Source: Xenophilus azovorans DSM 13620 (GTDB lineage Bacteria > Pseudomonadota > Gammaproteobacteria > Burkholderiales > Burkholderiaceae_C). Taken from it: DNA of 64,000 nucleotides. The stretch lies in NCBI RefSeq assembly GCF_000745855.1, contig NZ_JQKD01000020.1, positions 1 to 64,000 of the forward strand, written 5' to 3'. Below, one piece after another: positions 26,716-37,841 of the stretch. Made by a program: the position numbers and the translations under genes. The notes beneath the pieces are model-generated. The model did no database searches. It saw only the letters and a list, made by a program, of their open reading frames with translations, and was not told the origin of the DNA. How positions within the stretch are numbered: position 1 is the first letter of the stretch; each line of letters opens with the position of its first letter.

Positions 26716-27882
26716 TCAGGTCAGCAGCCGTCCGCCCGCGCCGATCACCGCCACGTCGACAAACTGGCTGCCTTCGCGGTTGCCGCGGCCGAAGCTGATC
26801 TTCATGCCGCCCAGTTCGTAGCCCTCGATGCTCTCCAGCGCCGCCATCAGCTGCGCGCGGCTGGCGCCGGGCCCGGCGCGGCGCAGGCCCTCGGCCAGCA
26901 CGCGGGCGTTGACGTAACCCTCCAGGCTCGGCAGCGAGAAGGTCTGCTGGCCCGCGGCCAGCATGTCGGCCTGGTAGCGGCGCACGATCTCGTGGCGGGT
27001 GGCGAAGGGCGAGGGCACCACGATCGAGAAGCCCAGCCCGTGCGCCAGGTCGCCCATGGCCGAGAGCGAACCGGCCGTGATCGACAGCCCGTAGGCCGAG
27101 CTCTTGCCGCCGGCCGCGCGCAGCGCCTTCACGAAGGCCGGCGCGGTGCCCGCGAGCCCCACGATGACCACGTGCGGCCGCGCCTCGGCGATGCGCTTGG
27201 CGGCGGGTTCGACCTCCATGCTGATGGTGTTGGGCGTGGTCGCGATGATCGCCGGCTCCAGCTTGGCCTTGGCCAGCGCGGCGTTGAAGCCTGCCAGCAG
27301 CGACTGGCCCAGCGGATCGTTGGAGTGCACCAGGCCGATGCGCGTCTGGCCCAGGGTCACGGCCTGCGCGACCAGGCGGTCGATCTCCTGGTCGTAGTTG
27401 GCGCGCACCCAGAAGGTGTTGGGCGTGTTCTTCCTGCGCAGCGCCACGGTGCCGGTGTTGGGCCCGACCACCGGCAGGCCGGGCACCGCATCGCTGACCT
27501 CCGAGGCCTGGCGCGTGCCCAGCGGATGCAGGATGGCCAGCACGGCCGGGTCGGCGGCGAAGGCCAGGGCGTTGGCCTTGGCCACGTCGGGCTTGAACTG
27601 GTCGTCGGCCAGTTGCAGCTCGACCCTGGCGCCGTGGATGCCGCCGGCCTTGTTGATCGCGGCGAAGCAGGCGCTGGAGCCCAGGAACAGGCCGGTGCCG
27701 TTGGCCTTTTCGACGCTGCTGTGGTCCAGCGTGACGCCGATGCGCACCGCGCGCGCCTGCGCCAGAGCCGGCAGGCCCAGGCCGGCCGATGCGCCGGCGG
27801 CGGCCAGCGTCAGGACGGTCCGGCGGCGCAGCGCGGGCGCAGCAGGGCGGGAAGGGGCGGACGACGACGAACGATCGGGCAT
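26716..27882 (-). CDS. ABC transporter substrate-binding protein, LivK/branched-chain amino acid type
   Basis: A 388-residue type I periplasmic binding protein (Peripla_BP_6). The signal region 'ALRRRTVLTLAAAGASAGLGLPALAQA' region (residues about 17-43) has twin Arg followed by a mild hydrophobic stretch, so Tat export is possible. The mature part begins 'VRIGVTLDHSSVEKANGTGL' and has the usual two-lobed pattern. No permease or ATPase genes of the Liv type are adjacent, so it is an orphan binding protein or works with a distant transporter. Ligand unknown. It converges on dppF. Confidence 0.88.
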   Translation of the reverse strand: MPDRSSSSAPSRPAAPALRRRTVLTLAAAGASAGLGLPALAQARAVRIGVTLDHSSVEKANGTGLFLGSSACFAAINKAGGIHGARVELQLADDQFKPDVAKANALAFAADPAVLAILHPLGTRQASEVSDAVPGLPVVGPNTGTVALRRKNTPNTFWVRANYDQEIDRLVAQAVTLGQTRIGLVHSNDPLGQSLLAGFNAALAKAKLEPAIIATTPNTISMEVEPAAKRIAEARPHVVIVGLAGTAPAFVKALRAAGGKSSAYGLSITAGSLSAMGDLAHGLGFSIVVPSPFATRHEIVRRYQADMLAAGQQTFSLPSLEGYVNARVLAEGLRRAGPGASRAQLMAALESIEGYELGGMKISFGRGNREGSQFVDVAVIGAGGRLLT

Positions 27883-27939
27883 GGCTGAACTCCGCAGACG
27901 GCGCCGTGGCGCGGCGCCTGGTTCACAAAGTTCAATGCT

Positions 27940-27981
27940 ATGTCAAATCATACGAAAGTCACAATCGGACACATGTATGTG
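27940..27981 (-). promoter_or_regulatory. Promoter/operator region of the LivK-type gene
   Basis: This AT-rich stretch contains two inverted repeats: TATG/CATA around a 6-nt spacer (27940-27953) and CACAT/ATGTG around a 2-nt spacer (27970-27981). On the minus strand TTGTGA and TAGCAT lie 18 bp apart and may form a promoter. The repeats may bind a transcription factor. The rest of 27883-28032 shows nothing else clear. Confidence 0.35.
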
Positions 27982-28032
27982 AAATAGTCCACCCGAAGGA
28001 GAGCCGCCGGCGCGGCCGTGCCCCTGCTGCCC

Positions 28033-29508
<1,476 letters not shown>

Positions 29509-29563
29509 CGAAACGCGACTTTCTTGAAGCTGTGCAGGCTGCCGCCCACGTTGCGAACGCCTT

Positions 29564-29583
29564 GAAACTTTAACGGTAGTTCC
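29564..29583. promoter_or_regulatory. Imperfect palindrome between zwf and the afuABC-type operon
   Basis: GAAACT and AGTTCC flank an 8-bp AT-rich spacer, a 5/6 inverted repeat in the zwf-afuA divergent region. It could be an operator shared by both promoters. I cannot assign the regulator. Confidence 0.35.
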
Positions 29584-29625
29584 ACCGATGCTCGATACGT
29601 GCTTGCGTGGCGTAAGCTCCCTGGC

Positions 29626-29648
29626 CGGCCTTGCGAGGCCGTTTTTTT
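29626..29648 (+). terminator. Intrinsic-terminator-like hairpin in the afuA leader
   Basis: A CGGCCT/AGGCCG stem with a TGCG loop is followed by seven T, only 28 bp before the binding-protein start. Since no gene ends upstream on this strand, it may act as an attenuator or end a short leader RNA. Confidence 0.6.
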
Positions 29649-29676
29649 GTTTTACCGTCAGGCAAGAGGCATGCCC

Positions 29677-30699
29677 ATGAAGAACTCCACCAAGACCCTC
29701 CTGGCCGGCGCCGTGCTGGCCGCCGCATCGGCCAGCGCCAGCGCGCAGCAGGTCAACGTCATCTGCTCGGTCCAAGCCGACTGGTGCAACATGATCGCCA
29801 CCGTCTATGCCCGCACGACGGGCGTGAAGATCAACCTGGCGCTCAAGGGCTCGGGCGAGGCGCTGGCCCAGCTCATCGCCGAGCGCGAGAACCCCAAGAC
29901 GGACGTGTGGTTCGGCGGCACGGGCGACCCGCACCTGCAGGCGGCCGAGCAGGGCCTGACGCTGGAGTACAAGTCGCCCACGCTGTCGCAGCTCTACCCG
30001 TGGGCGCAGGACCAGGCGAAGCAGTCGGGCTACAAGACGGTGGGCATCTATTCCGGCCCGCTGGGCTTCGGCTACAACACCGAGCTGCTGGCCAAGAAGA
30101 AGCTGCCGGCGCCGAAGAGCTGGGCCGACCTGCTCAAGCCGGAGTACAAGGGCGACATCCAGGTGGCCAACCCGGCTTCCAGCGGCACCGCCTACACCAT
30201 GATCGCCACGCTGGTGCAGCTCATGGGCGAGGACAAGGCCTTCGATTACCTCAAGGGCCTGCACAAGAACATCGCGGCCTACACCCGCTCCGGCACCGCG
30301 CCCATCAAGGCGGTGGCGCGCGGCGAGACGGCGGTGTCGATCAGCTTCATCCACGATGCACCGCAGGAGAAGATGCAGGGCTTCCCGGTCGAGACCGTCA
30401 CGCCCTCCGAAGGCACCGGCGCCGAGATCGGCTCGATGAGCATCGTCAAGGGCGCGCGCAACATGGAGCAGGCCAAGAAGTTCTACGAGTGGGCGCTGAC
30501 CCCGGCCGCGCAGGCCTTCGGCGCCGCCACCAAGCAGTACCAGCTGCCCTCGAACAAGAGCACGCCGGTGGACCCGAACGTGCCCGACTTCAAGAAGATC
30601 AAGCTGATCGACTACGACTACAAGAAGTACGGCGCCAGCGCCGAGCGCCGGCGCCTCATCGCGCGCTGGGAGAAGGAAGTCAACTCGCTGCCGAGATAA
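29677..30699 (+). CDS. afuA: AfuA-type ABC transporter substrate-binding protein (probable sugar-phosphate binder)
   Basis: The 340-residue protein is a family 1 extracellular solute-binding protein related to FbpA/AfuA. It has a signal peptide (MKNSTKTLLAGAVLAAASASASA, cleavage before QQVNV) and a CSVQADWC disulphide-type pair. The Tyr-Tyr ferric ligand pair of FbpA is absent. Instead 'FIHDAPQ' is followed, 23 residues after its Asp, by Glu in 'PSEGTGAEIGS'; from memory these match His205, Asp206 and Glu229 in the hexose-phosphate-binding AfuA. Start ATG 29677 has AAGAGG 7 bp upstream. Automatic annotation would likely say iron(III) transporter. Confidence 0.85.
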   Translation: MKNSTKTLLAGAVLAAASASASAQQVNVICSVQADWCNMIATVYARTTGVKINLALKGSGEALAQLIAERENPKTDVWFGGTGDPHLQAAEQGLTLEYKSPTLSQLYPWAQDQAKQSGYKTVGIYSGPLGFGYNTELLAKKKLPAPKSWADLLKPEYKGDIQVANPASSGTAYTMIATLVQLMGEDKAFDYLKGLHKNIAAYTRSGTAPIKAVARGETAVSISFIHDAPQEKMQGFPVETVTPSEGTGAEIGSMSIVKGARNMEQAKKFYEWALTPAAQAFGAATKQYQLPSNKSTPVDPNVPDFKKIKLIDYDYKKYGASAERRRLIARWEKEVNSLPR

Positions 30700-30705
30700 G
30701 CGGCG

Positions 30706-32919
30706 GTGAGGGCGCGCCGACCGAACGCCGCCGCCTGGCTGTGCATCGCCGCCGGGCTGCTGGGCTACCTGCTGCTGCCGTGGTACGCCATCCAGGACAC
30801 GAGCTGGTGGCAGGCGCTGCCTGGCATCTTCTCCGAGGGTGAGGCGGCCAACGGGCTGCTGCAGGCCTCGCGCCAGGGGCGGCCCTGGCTCTACGCGGGC
30901 CTGGCGGGGCTGGGCCTTGCCGCCGTCGGCGCGCTGCTGCGGCCGGGCCGCGCGCAGGGCCGCTGGCTGCTGGCCGGCGGCGCGCTGGGCGCGCTGGGGC
31001 TGGCCGCCGCCGGCTTCACCATCGGCGCGCGCGGCTGGAGCATCGCCGCCTTCAACACGCTGTTCGGCGAGCTGTCGGTCAACCAGTTCGGCATCGGCGC
31101 CGGCGGCTTCGTCGCCGTCGCGGCGCTGATCCTGCTGGCGGCCTTCGGGCTGGCGCGGCTGGGCTTCTTCCGCGGCGACCTGTTCGTCTCCGGCGCGGTG
31201 GTGGGCTGCGCGGTGCTGCTGCTGCTGTTCATCGCCTGGCCGGTGGGCAAGGCGCTGGCCGGCGCCTTCTTCGACGAGGACGGCGGCTGGTCGCTGGCCG
31301 CCTTCGCCGAACGCATCTTCACCGCGCGCATCTGGGGGCTGGGCTGCATCGCCGGCGGCACGAGCTGCGGCGTGGCCTGGAACACGCTGCTGCTGGCGCT
31401 GCTCACCGCCGCCGGCACCACCTTCCTCGGCACGCTGATAGCGCTGATGGCCGAGCGCGGCAGCCGCCGTTGGCAGGGCCCGCTGAAGGTCATCGCGCTG
31501 CTGCCCATCATCACGCCGCCCTTCGTGGTCGGCCTGGGCCTGATCCTGCTGTTCGGCCGCGCCGGCGTGGTCAACCAGTTGCTGGAGGCCTGGTTCGGCA
31601 TCCAGCCCACGCGCTGGTTCTACGGGCTGCCGGGCATCCTCACGGCGCAGCTCTTCGCCTTCACGCCCATCGCCTTCATGATCATGCGCGGCGTGGTGCA
31701 GGGCATCGCGCCGAGCCTGGAGGAGGCGGCGCTGATGCTGCGCGCCGACCGCTGGCGCACCTTCCGCACGGTGACGTTGCCGCTGATGAAGCCGGGGCTG
31801 GCCAACGCCTTCCTGGTCGGCTTCATCGAGAGCATTGCCGACTTCGGCAACCCGGTGGTGGTGGGCGGCCAGTATTCCGTGCTGTCCACCGACATCTTCT
31901 TCGCCATCGTCGGCGCGCAGTACGACCAGGGCCGCGCGGCCTCGCTGGCCTGGGTGCTGACGCTGTTCGCGCTGACGGTGTTCGCGCTGCAGCGCGGCCT
32001 GCTGGGCAAGCAGAACTACACCACCGTGAGCGGCAAGGGCGACGCCGGCATCCCGATGCCGCTGCCGGCGGGCGTGCGCAGCATGGTCTACGCGATCGCC
32101 TTTCCGTGGATCCTGTTCACGGTGGTGGTGTACCTCTTCGCCTTCACGGGCGGCTTCGTGCAGACCTGGGGGCGCGACTACACCCTCACGCTCAACCACT
32201 TCCGCACCGCCTTCTCGCTGGAGTGGGGGCAGTTCGGGCTGGTGTGGGCGGGCACGGCGTGGAACTCGCTGTGGACCACGCTCAAGCTGGCCGGCATCTC
32301 GGCGCCCATCACCGCGGCGCTGGGCCTGCTGATCGCCTGGCTGCTGGCGCGCAACGAGTTCAAGGGGCAGGGCGTCTTCGAGTTCGCGGCGCTGCTGGCC
32401 TTCGCCATCCCGGGCACGGTGCTGGGCGTGAGCTACATCCTGGCCTTCAACGTGCCGCCGCTGGAGCTGACGGGCACCGGGCTCATCATCGTGCTGTGCT
32501 TCATGTTCCGCAACCTGCCGGTGGGTGTGCGGGCGGGCACGGCGGCCTTCAAGCAGATCGACCGCTCGCTGGACGAGGCGTCGCTGATGCTGCGCGGCTC
32601 GACAGCGCAGACGCTGTTCAAGGTGGTGCTGCCGCTGCTCAAGCCGGCGCTGGTGGCGGCGCTGGTCTACAGCTTCGTGCGCGCGATGACGACGGTGAGC
32701 GCGGTGATCTTCCTCGTCACCGCCGAGAACGAGCTGGCCACCACCTACATCATCGGCCGCGTCGGCAACGGCGACTACGGCGTGGCGCTGGCCTACTGCA
32801 CGGTGCTGATCGTGCTGATGTCGCTGGCCACCGCGCTGATCCAGGTGCTGGTGGGCGAGCGGCGGCTGGGGCGGCGCAAGGCCGGCACGGCGGCGGCCAC
32901 CGTCGCCACGCCGGCGTGA
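30706..32919 (+). CDS. afuB: AfuB-type ABC transporter permease (two fused permease halves)
   Basis: This 737-residue protein contains two binding-protein-dependent permease domains in one chain (about 210-420 and 520-725), preceded by extra N-terminal membrane helices, as in FbpB/AfuB. EAA-type loops are visible in 'LEEAALMLRADRWRTFRTVT' and 'LDEASLMLRGSTAQTLFKVV'. The start is GTG, 6 bp after the afuA stop. Together with AfuA and AfuC it makes an importer; the sugar-phosphate assignment depends on AfuA. Confidence 0.92.
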   Translation: MRARRPNAAAWLCIAAGLLGYLLLPWYAIQDTSWWQALPGIFSEGEAANGLLQASRQGRPWLYAGLAGLGLAAVGALLRPGRAQGRWLLAGGALGALGLAAAGFTIGARGWSIAAFNTLFGELSVNQFGIGAGGFVAVAALILLAAFGLARLGFFRGDLFVSGAVVGCAVLLLLFIAWPVGKALAGAFFDEDGGWSLAAFAERIFTARIWGLGCIAGGTSCGVAWNTLLLALLTAAGTTFLGTLIALMAERGSRRWQGPLKVIALLPIITPPFVVGLGLILLFGRAGVVNQLLEAWFGIQPTRWFYGLPGILTAQLFAFTPIAFMIMRGVVQGIAPSLEEAALMLRADRWRTFRTVTLPLMKPGLANAFLVGFIESIADFGNPVVVGGQYSVLSTDIFFAIVGAQYDQGRAASLAWVLTLFALTVFALQRGLLGKQNYTTVSGKGDAGIPMPLPAGVRSMVYAIAFPWILFTVVVYLFAFTGGFVQTWGRDYTLTLNHFRTAFSLEWGQFGLVWAGTAWNSLWTTLKLAGISAPITAALGLLIAWLLARNEFKGQGVFEFAALLAFAIPGTVLGVSYILAFNVPPLELTGTGLIIVLCFMFRNLPVGVRAGTAAFKQIDRSLDEASLMLRGSTAQTLFKVVLPLLKPALVAALVYSFVRAMTTVSAVIFLVTAENELATTYIIGRVGNGDYGVALAYCTVLIVLMSLATALIQVLVGERRLGRRKAGTAAATVATPA

Positions 32920-32942
32920 GTCAAGAAAGAACGGGTCTGCAC

Positions 32943-33992
<1,050 letters not shown>

Positions 33993-34026
33993 AGGGCCCC
34001 CGCGGGCCGGAGGACAATGCCGGCCC

Positions 34027-34671
34027 ATGAATGTGGTGTTCGACCTGGGGGCGGTGCTCATCGGCTGGGAGCCCGCGCGGCTGGTGCAGGCGCACTTCCC
34101 GGAGCGCGCGGCGGACGAGGCTGCCGCCGCGGCGCTGGCCAAGGCGCTGTTCCATCACGAGGACTGGCTGGCCTTCGACAGCGGCCTGCGCAGCGCGGCG
34201 GAGGTCATCCAGCGCAGCGCGGCCCGGCTCGGCCTGCCGGTGGCGGCGCTGCGCGAGCTGATCGAGCCGCTGGGCGAGCGGCTGGCGCCCATCCCCGAGA
34301 CGCTGGCGCTGCTGCGCGACCTGCGCGCGCGGCGCGAGGCGCAGGGCAGCCCCCGGCTGTTCTACCTCTCCAACATGCCGGCGCCGTACGCGCGGGCGCT
34401 GGAGCGGCGCTTCGACTTCTTCGGCTGGTTCGACGGCGGCGTGTTCTCGGGCGATGCCAAGCGGGCCAAGCCGCACGAGGAGATCTACCAGTTGCTGGCA
34501 TGGCGCCACGGCCTGGCGCCGGCGCGCACGCTGTTCATCGACGATGCCGTCGCCAACGTGGAGATGGCGCGGGCGCTGGGCTGGCGCGCCATCCACTGCA
34601 CCTCGCCGGCCGCGCTGCCGCGCGAGCTGATGCGGCAGCTCGAAGCGATGGAGGCCGGCGCGGCGCGCTGA
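34027..34671 (+). CDS. HAD-superfamily hydrolase, YihX-like
   Basis: The 214-residue protein has the HAD motifs: nucleophile Asp in 'VVFDLGAVLIGW' (the DLG form used by YihX-type enzymes), motif II 'FYLSNMPAPY', Lys in 'DAKRAKPHEEIYQ' and motif IV 'TLFIDDAVANVEMARALGW'. YihX acts on alpha-glucose-1-phosphate, so a sugar-phosphate substrate would fit the neighbouring afuABC/zwf genes, though specificity is not readable. A GACAAT box 8 bp before the ATG suggests its own, nearly leaderless, promoter. It is convergent with the lipocalin gene. Confidence 0.88.
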   Translation: MNVVFDLGAVLIGWEPARLVQAHFPERAADEAAAAALAKALFHHEDWLAFDSGLRSAAEVIQRSAARLGLPVAALRELIEPLGERLAPIPETLALLRDLRARREAQGSPRLFYLSNMPAPYARALERRFDFFGWFDGGVFSGDAKRAKPHEEIYQLLAWRHGLAPARTLFIDDAVANVEMARALGWRAIHCTSPAALPRELMRQLEAMEAGAAR

Positions 34672-34687
34672 CCCCGGTGGCGCGGCC

Positions 34688-35359
34688 TCAGGCCGTCGCG
34701 GGCGAGGGCGCGGGGCGCACCACCCGGTCCACGTCGAAGCCCAGGGTGCGTGCGTACTCCAGTTCGGCGTCCAGCGCGGCCGCGTCCATCCGCGGGGCGC
34801 GCGAGAGCACCCACAGGCAGCGCCGGTCCGGCGTGCCGACCAGCGCCACTTCGTAGTCGCGGTCCAGCTTGAGGATCCAGTACTCGCCCCAGGCCAGTGG
34901 CAGCCAGCCCAGCCAGTCGGGCGCGAAGCACACCTGCAGCCGTCCGGCGCCCGGCAGTCCCGCCACCGGCACCGCGCGGGCCCGGCCCACGGCCTCGTCG
35001 ACGCGGCCGTCCTCTCGCTCGCAGCGGTTGACGACCCGCAGCGAGCCGTCGGGCTGCGGCGTGTACTCGGCGGTGGCGCGGCCGGCGCAGTCGGCCTCGA
35101 AGCGGTTGGGCAGGCGCGCCTGCTCGTGCCACAGGCCCGCATAGCGCTTCAGGTCCACCGGCGCGACCACCTGCAGCGGTGCGCGCATCAGCGGCGCACC
35201 GTCCGCCGGGCCGGCCGGCCGGTGCTGCCTGCGCGCGGCGCGCAGCGCATACAGCGCCGCCACGCCGCCCGCGCAGAAGGCCGCCGCCAGCAGGCCGATG
35301 CGGTGGCTGGTGGCGTCGTCGTCATGGAAGGCGTCGGGGGGCAGGGTGCGGTCGGGCAT
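34688..35359 (-). CDS. Membrane-anchored lipocalin (Blc-like)
   Basis: The 223-residue protein begins with a single transmembrane helix (about residues 21-42) without a lipobox and continues into a lipocalin domain with the 'DLKRYAGLWHEQARLPNRFE' GxW motif, the 'Y.P..DGSLRVVNRC' strand and 'YWILKLDRDYEVALVGTPD' typical of bacterial Blc lipocalins. These bind lipophilic molecules such as lysophospholipids at the envelope. The membrane-anchor variant differs from the lipoprotein Blc of enteric bacteria. The 109-bp gap to pbpC holds nothing recognisable. Confidence 0.9.
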   Translation of the reverse strand: MPDRTLPPDAFHDDDATSHRIGLLAAAFCAGGVAALYALRAARRQHRPAGPADGAPLMRAPLQVVAPVDLKRYAGLWHEQARLPNRFEADCAGRATAEYTPQPDGSLRVVNRCEREDGRVDEAVGRARAVPVAGLPGAGRLQVCFAPDWLGWLPLAWGEYWILKLDRDYEVALVGTPDRRCLWVLSRAPRMDAAALDAELEYARTLGFDVDRVVRPAPSPATA

Positions 35360-35468
35360 GCGGGCTCCAGAGGGGAAGGGCGTGACGAAAAGCAGGCACC
35401 TTCACCCTATCGCGGCGGCCGGCGGCGCCGTGTCAGCCGCAGGCCACTGCGCGTGTGCGGCAGGCCCC

Positions 35469-37799
35469 TCAGCGCGCCGCCGGCGGCGGGCCGCCGCGCC
35501 CGGGCGCCACGCCGGCGCCGCGCACCTCCACTCGCACGCTGTCCAGCACGCGGCCCTGCGCGTCGGCCAGTTCGACGACGTGCCGCCCCGGCCAGGGCAG
35601 CCACTGCGCGCGCGGGCCGCGGGCGACGGTGCGGCCGCCGATGCGCCACTGCGCGCCGGCGCCGGCCGCATCGGCCTCGAAGCGCACGCGCTGGTGGCGC
35701 GGCGGGATGTCCGGGTCCAGCGCCAGCAGCGTGCCGTCCGCCGGCGCGGTGATGCGTGCGGGCGGCGGCTCGCCGGCCGGGCCGGCACCGGCGGCGATGC
35801 CCTCCAGCGCGAAGAGGGGCTGCTCGGTGCCGGCGATGAACCACTCGCCGCGCGCCGCCTCGATGGGCTGGCCGCTCCAGTCGCCGAAGCGCACCGCCGC
35901 CTGGCGCAGGCCCGGCGGCGGCGCCGGCGCCCGGCTGGGCTCGCGCGCGTGCAGGAAGCGCATCAGTTCGGCCCACACGGGCGCCGCGCCGCTGGTGCCG
36001 CTCACGTCCCACATCGGCGCGCCGCCGGCGTTGCCCACCCACACGCCGACCGTGTAGCGCTGGGACCAGCCCACGGCCCAGTTGTCGCGCATGTCCTTGC
36101 TGGTGCCGGTCTTCACCGCGCTCCAGAAGCGCGTGCCGAGCACGCTGTCGGGACCGAAGGTGCGCACGCGGGCGTTGGCGTCCGAGAGGATGTCGCCGAC
36201 GATGAAGGCGGCGCGCGGGTCGAGCGCGGCGGCGAACGCCGGCGCCTCGCCGGCGGCCGGCGGCAGCACGCGCGTGGGGCTGAAGCGCCCCCCGTTGGCC
36301 AGCGTTCGGAAGGCGTTCGCCAGTTGCAGCAGCGTCACCTCGGCGCTGCCCAGCGCCAGGCTGTAGCCGTAGTAGTCGCCGCTTTGCGCCAGCGCGATGC
36401 CGGCCGCGCGCAACTGCCGCGCGAAGCCCTCGGGCGAGACCATCACCAGCGTGCGCACCGCAGGCACGTTGAGCGAGGCCGCCAGCGCGGTGCGCACCGA
36501 CACCGGCCCCTTGAAACGACGGTCGTAGTTCTGCGGGATGTACAGGCCGCCGGGCGTGGCGATCTGGGCCGACGAGTCCTCCAGCAGCGAGGCGGCCGTG
36601 AGGCGCCGCTCGGCGATGGCCTGCGCGTACAGCAGCGGCTTGAGGGTGGAGCCGGGCTGGCGCGGCGCCAGCACCGCGTCGACCTCGCGGGCGGCGCTCA
36701 GCTCGCCCGAGGAGCCGACCCAGGCCAGCACCTCGCCGCTGGCGTTGTCGAGCACGACGAGCGCGCCGTCCTCCACGTTGCGGTCGCGCAGCTCGCGCAG
36801 GTGGCGCTGCAGCGTGGCCAGGGCGAAGCGCTGCAGCGGGGCGCGCAGGGTGGTGTGCAGTTCGGTCGGCACGGGGGCGCCGCCGGCGTTCGTCTCGCGG
36901 GCCGCGCGCAGCGCCTGCCGCGCCAGGTGCGGCGCGATGCCCTCGCTGGCCTCGAAGGCGCGGCGCTGCAGCGCCGCGGCGGTGAACATGTCGACCGCGG
37001 CGCAGTCGGAGAATGTGGCCCCCACGCTCGGCACTTCGTGTCCTCGCTGCCCCCCCAGGGGGCGCGGGCTTGCTTGGGGCGGCCCGGCGCTGCGCCCCGC
37101 CGGCTGCATGGCGCGCAGCACCTCGCAGGCGCGCTGCGCCACCCGCGCGGGCGAGGCGTTGGGCGCGCGCACCAGCGCGGCGGCCACCGCGGCCTCGCGC
37201 GCCTGCAGGCCGTGCGGCGCCTTGCCGAACAGCGTGCGCGAGAGCGCGTCGATGCCCACCAGCTCGCCGCGGAAGGGCACCAGGTTGAGGTACGCCTCCA
37301 GGATCTGGTCCTTGCGCCAGCCGCGCTCCAGCTGCGTGGCGGTGTAGGCCTGGTCGATCTTCTGCCCCAGGCTGCGGCCGCCGCCGGCGCGGCGCAGGTC
37401 CTCGTCGAGCAGGCCGGCCAGTTGCATGGTGATGGTGGAGGCGCCGCGCGTGCGCGTGTGCCACAGGTTGGCCCAGGCGGCGGCCGAGACGGCGCGCCAG
37501 TCCACGCCGCTGTGCTCCCAGAAGCGCTTGTCCTCGCTCATCACCAGCGCGGTGCGCAGTGCGGGCGAGACCTCGGCCAGCGGCACCCAGCGGCCGCGCC
37601 GCACGGTGGCGTCGGTGCGCAGGCGCTGCAGCGGCTCGCCGGCGCGGTCCAGCACCCGGATGTCGGAGGGTCGCCAGGCGGAGCGCACCTCGTCGAAGCG
37701 CTCCAGCGCGAAGGCGCCGGCCGCAGCGTGCGCCAGCAGCGCGGCGGCCAGCGCGCGGCGCAGAAAGGTCGAGACGAGGAGTGGCGGGACGGACAACAT
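35469..37799 (-). CDS. pbpC: Penicillin-binding protein 1C with an in-frame repeat insertion
   Basis: PBP1C combines a peptidoglycan glycosyltransferase (about 60-230) and a transpeptidase domain (about 290-590) with a C-terminal beta-rich BiPBP_C domain (about 680-770). Visible residues include the GT Glu in 'MSEDKRFWEHSGVDW', SxxK in 'PGSTLKPLLYA', SxN in 'ASLNVPAV' and 'KTGTSKDMRDNWAVG'. Residues about 232-263, rich in Pro, Gly and Arg, come from a dispersed intergenic repeat inserted in frame at 37012-37106, in the linker between the two catalytic domains. The 776-residue chain is otherwise complete. Confidence 0.93.
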   Translation of the reverse strand: MLSVPPLLVSTFLRRALAAALLAHAAAGAFALERFDEVRSAWRPSDIRVLDRAGEPLQRLRTDATVRRGRWVPLAEVSPALRTALVMSEDKRFWEHSGVDWRAVSAAAWANLWHTRTRGASTITMQLAGLLDEDLRRAGGGRSLGQKIDQAYTATQLERGWRKDQILEAYLNLVPFRGELVGIDALSRTLFGKAPHGLQAREAAVAAALVRAPNASPARVAQRACEVLRAMQPAGRSAGPPQASPRPLGGQRGHEVPSVGATFSDCAAVDMFTAAALQRRAFEASEGIAPHLARQALRAARETNAGGAPVPTELHTTLRAPLQRFALATLQRHLRELRDRNVEDGALVVLDNASGEVLAWVGSSGELSAAREVDAVLAPRQPGSTLKPLLYAQAIAERRLTAASLLEDSSAQIATPGGLYIPQNYDRRFKGPVSVRTALAASLNVPAVRTLVMVSPEGFARQLRAAGIALAQSGDYYGYSLALGSAEVTLLQLANAFRTLANGGRFSPTRVLPPAAGEAPAFAAALDPRAAFIVGDILSDANARVRTFGPDSVLGTRFWSAVKTGTSKDMRDNWAVGWSQRYTVGVWVGNAGGAPMWDVSGTSGAAPVWAELMRFLHAREPSRAPAPPPGLRQAAVRFGDWSGQPIEAARGEWFIAGTEQPLFALEGIAAGAGPAGEPPPARITAPADGTLLALDPDIPPRHQRVRFEADAAGAGAQWRIGGRTVARGPRAQWLPWPGRHVVELADAQGRVLDSVRVEVRGAGVAPGRGGPPPAAR
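37012..37106 (+). repeat. Intergenic-type repeat inserted inside pbpC
   Basis: The segment contains CACTTCGTGTCCTCGCTGCC, CCCCCAGGGGG, and CTTGCTTGGGGCGGCC, words I recall from intergenic repeats in Comamonadaceae. It is read through in frame by pbpC and adds about 32 residues without a stop. The boundaries are judged from the protein, where unusual sequence gives way to family-like sequence. Confidence 0.55.
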
Positions 37800-37841
37800 G
37801 GCGCGGGGAATGCCCGGACTGTAAGGCCCGGCCCGCGCCGT

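Noticed and set aside
29509-32199. Long minus-strand extension upstream of zwf through the afu genes
   Set aside because: Zwf starts normally at 29508; the upstream frame is Arg/Gln/His-rich and antisense to clear transporter genes.
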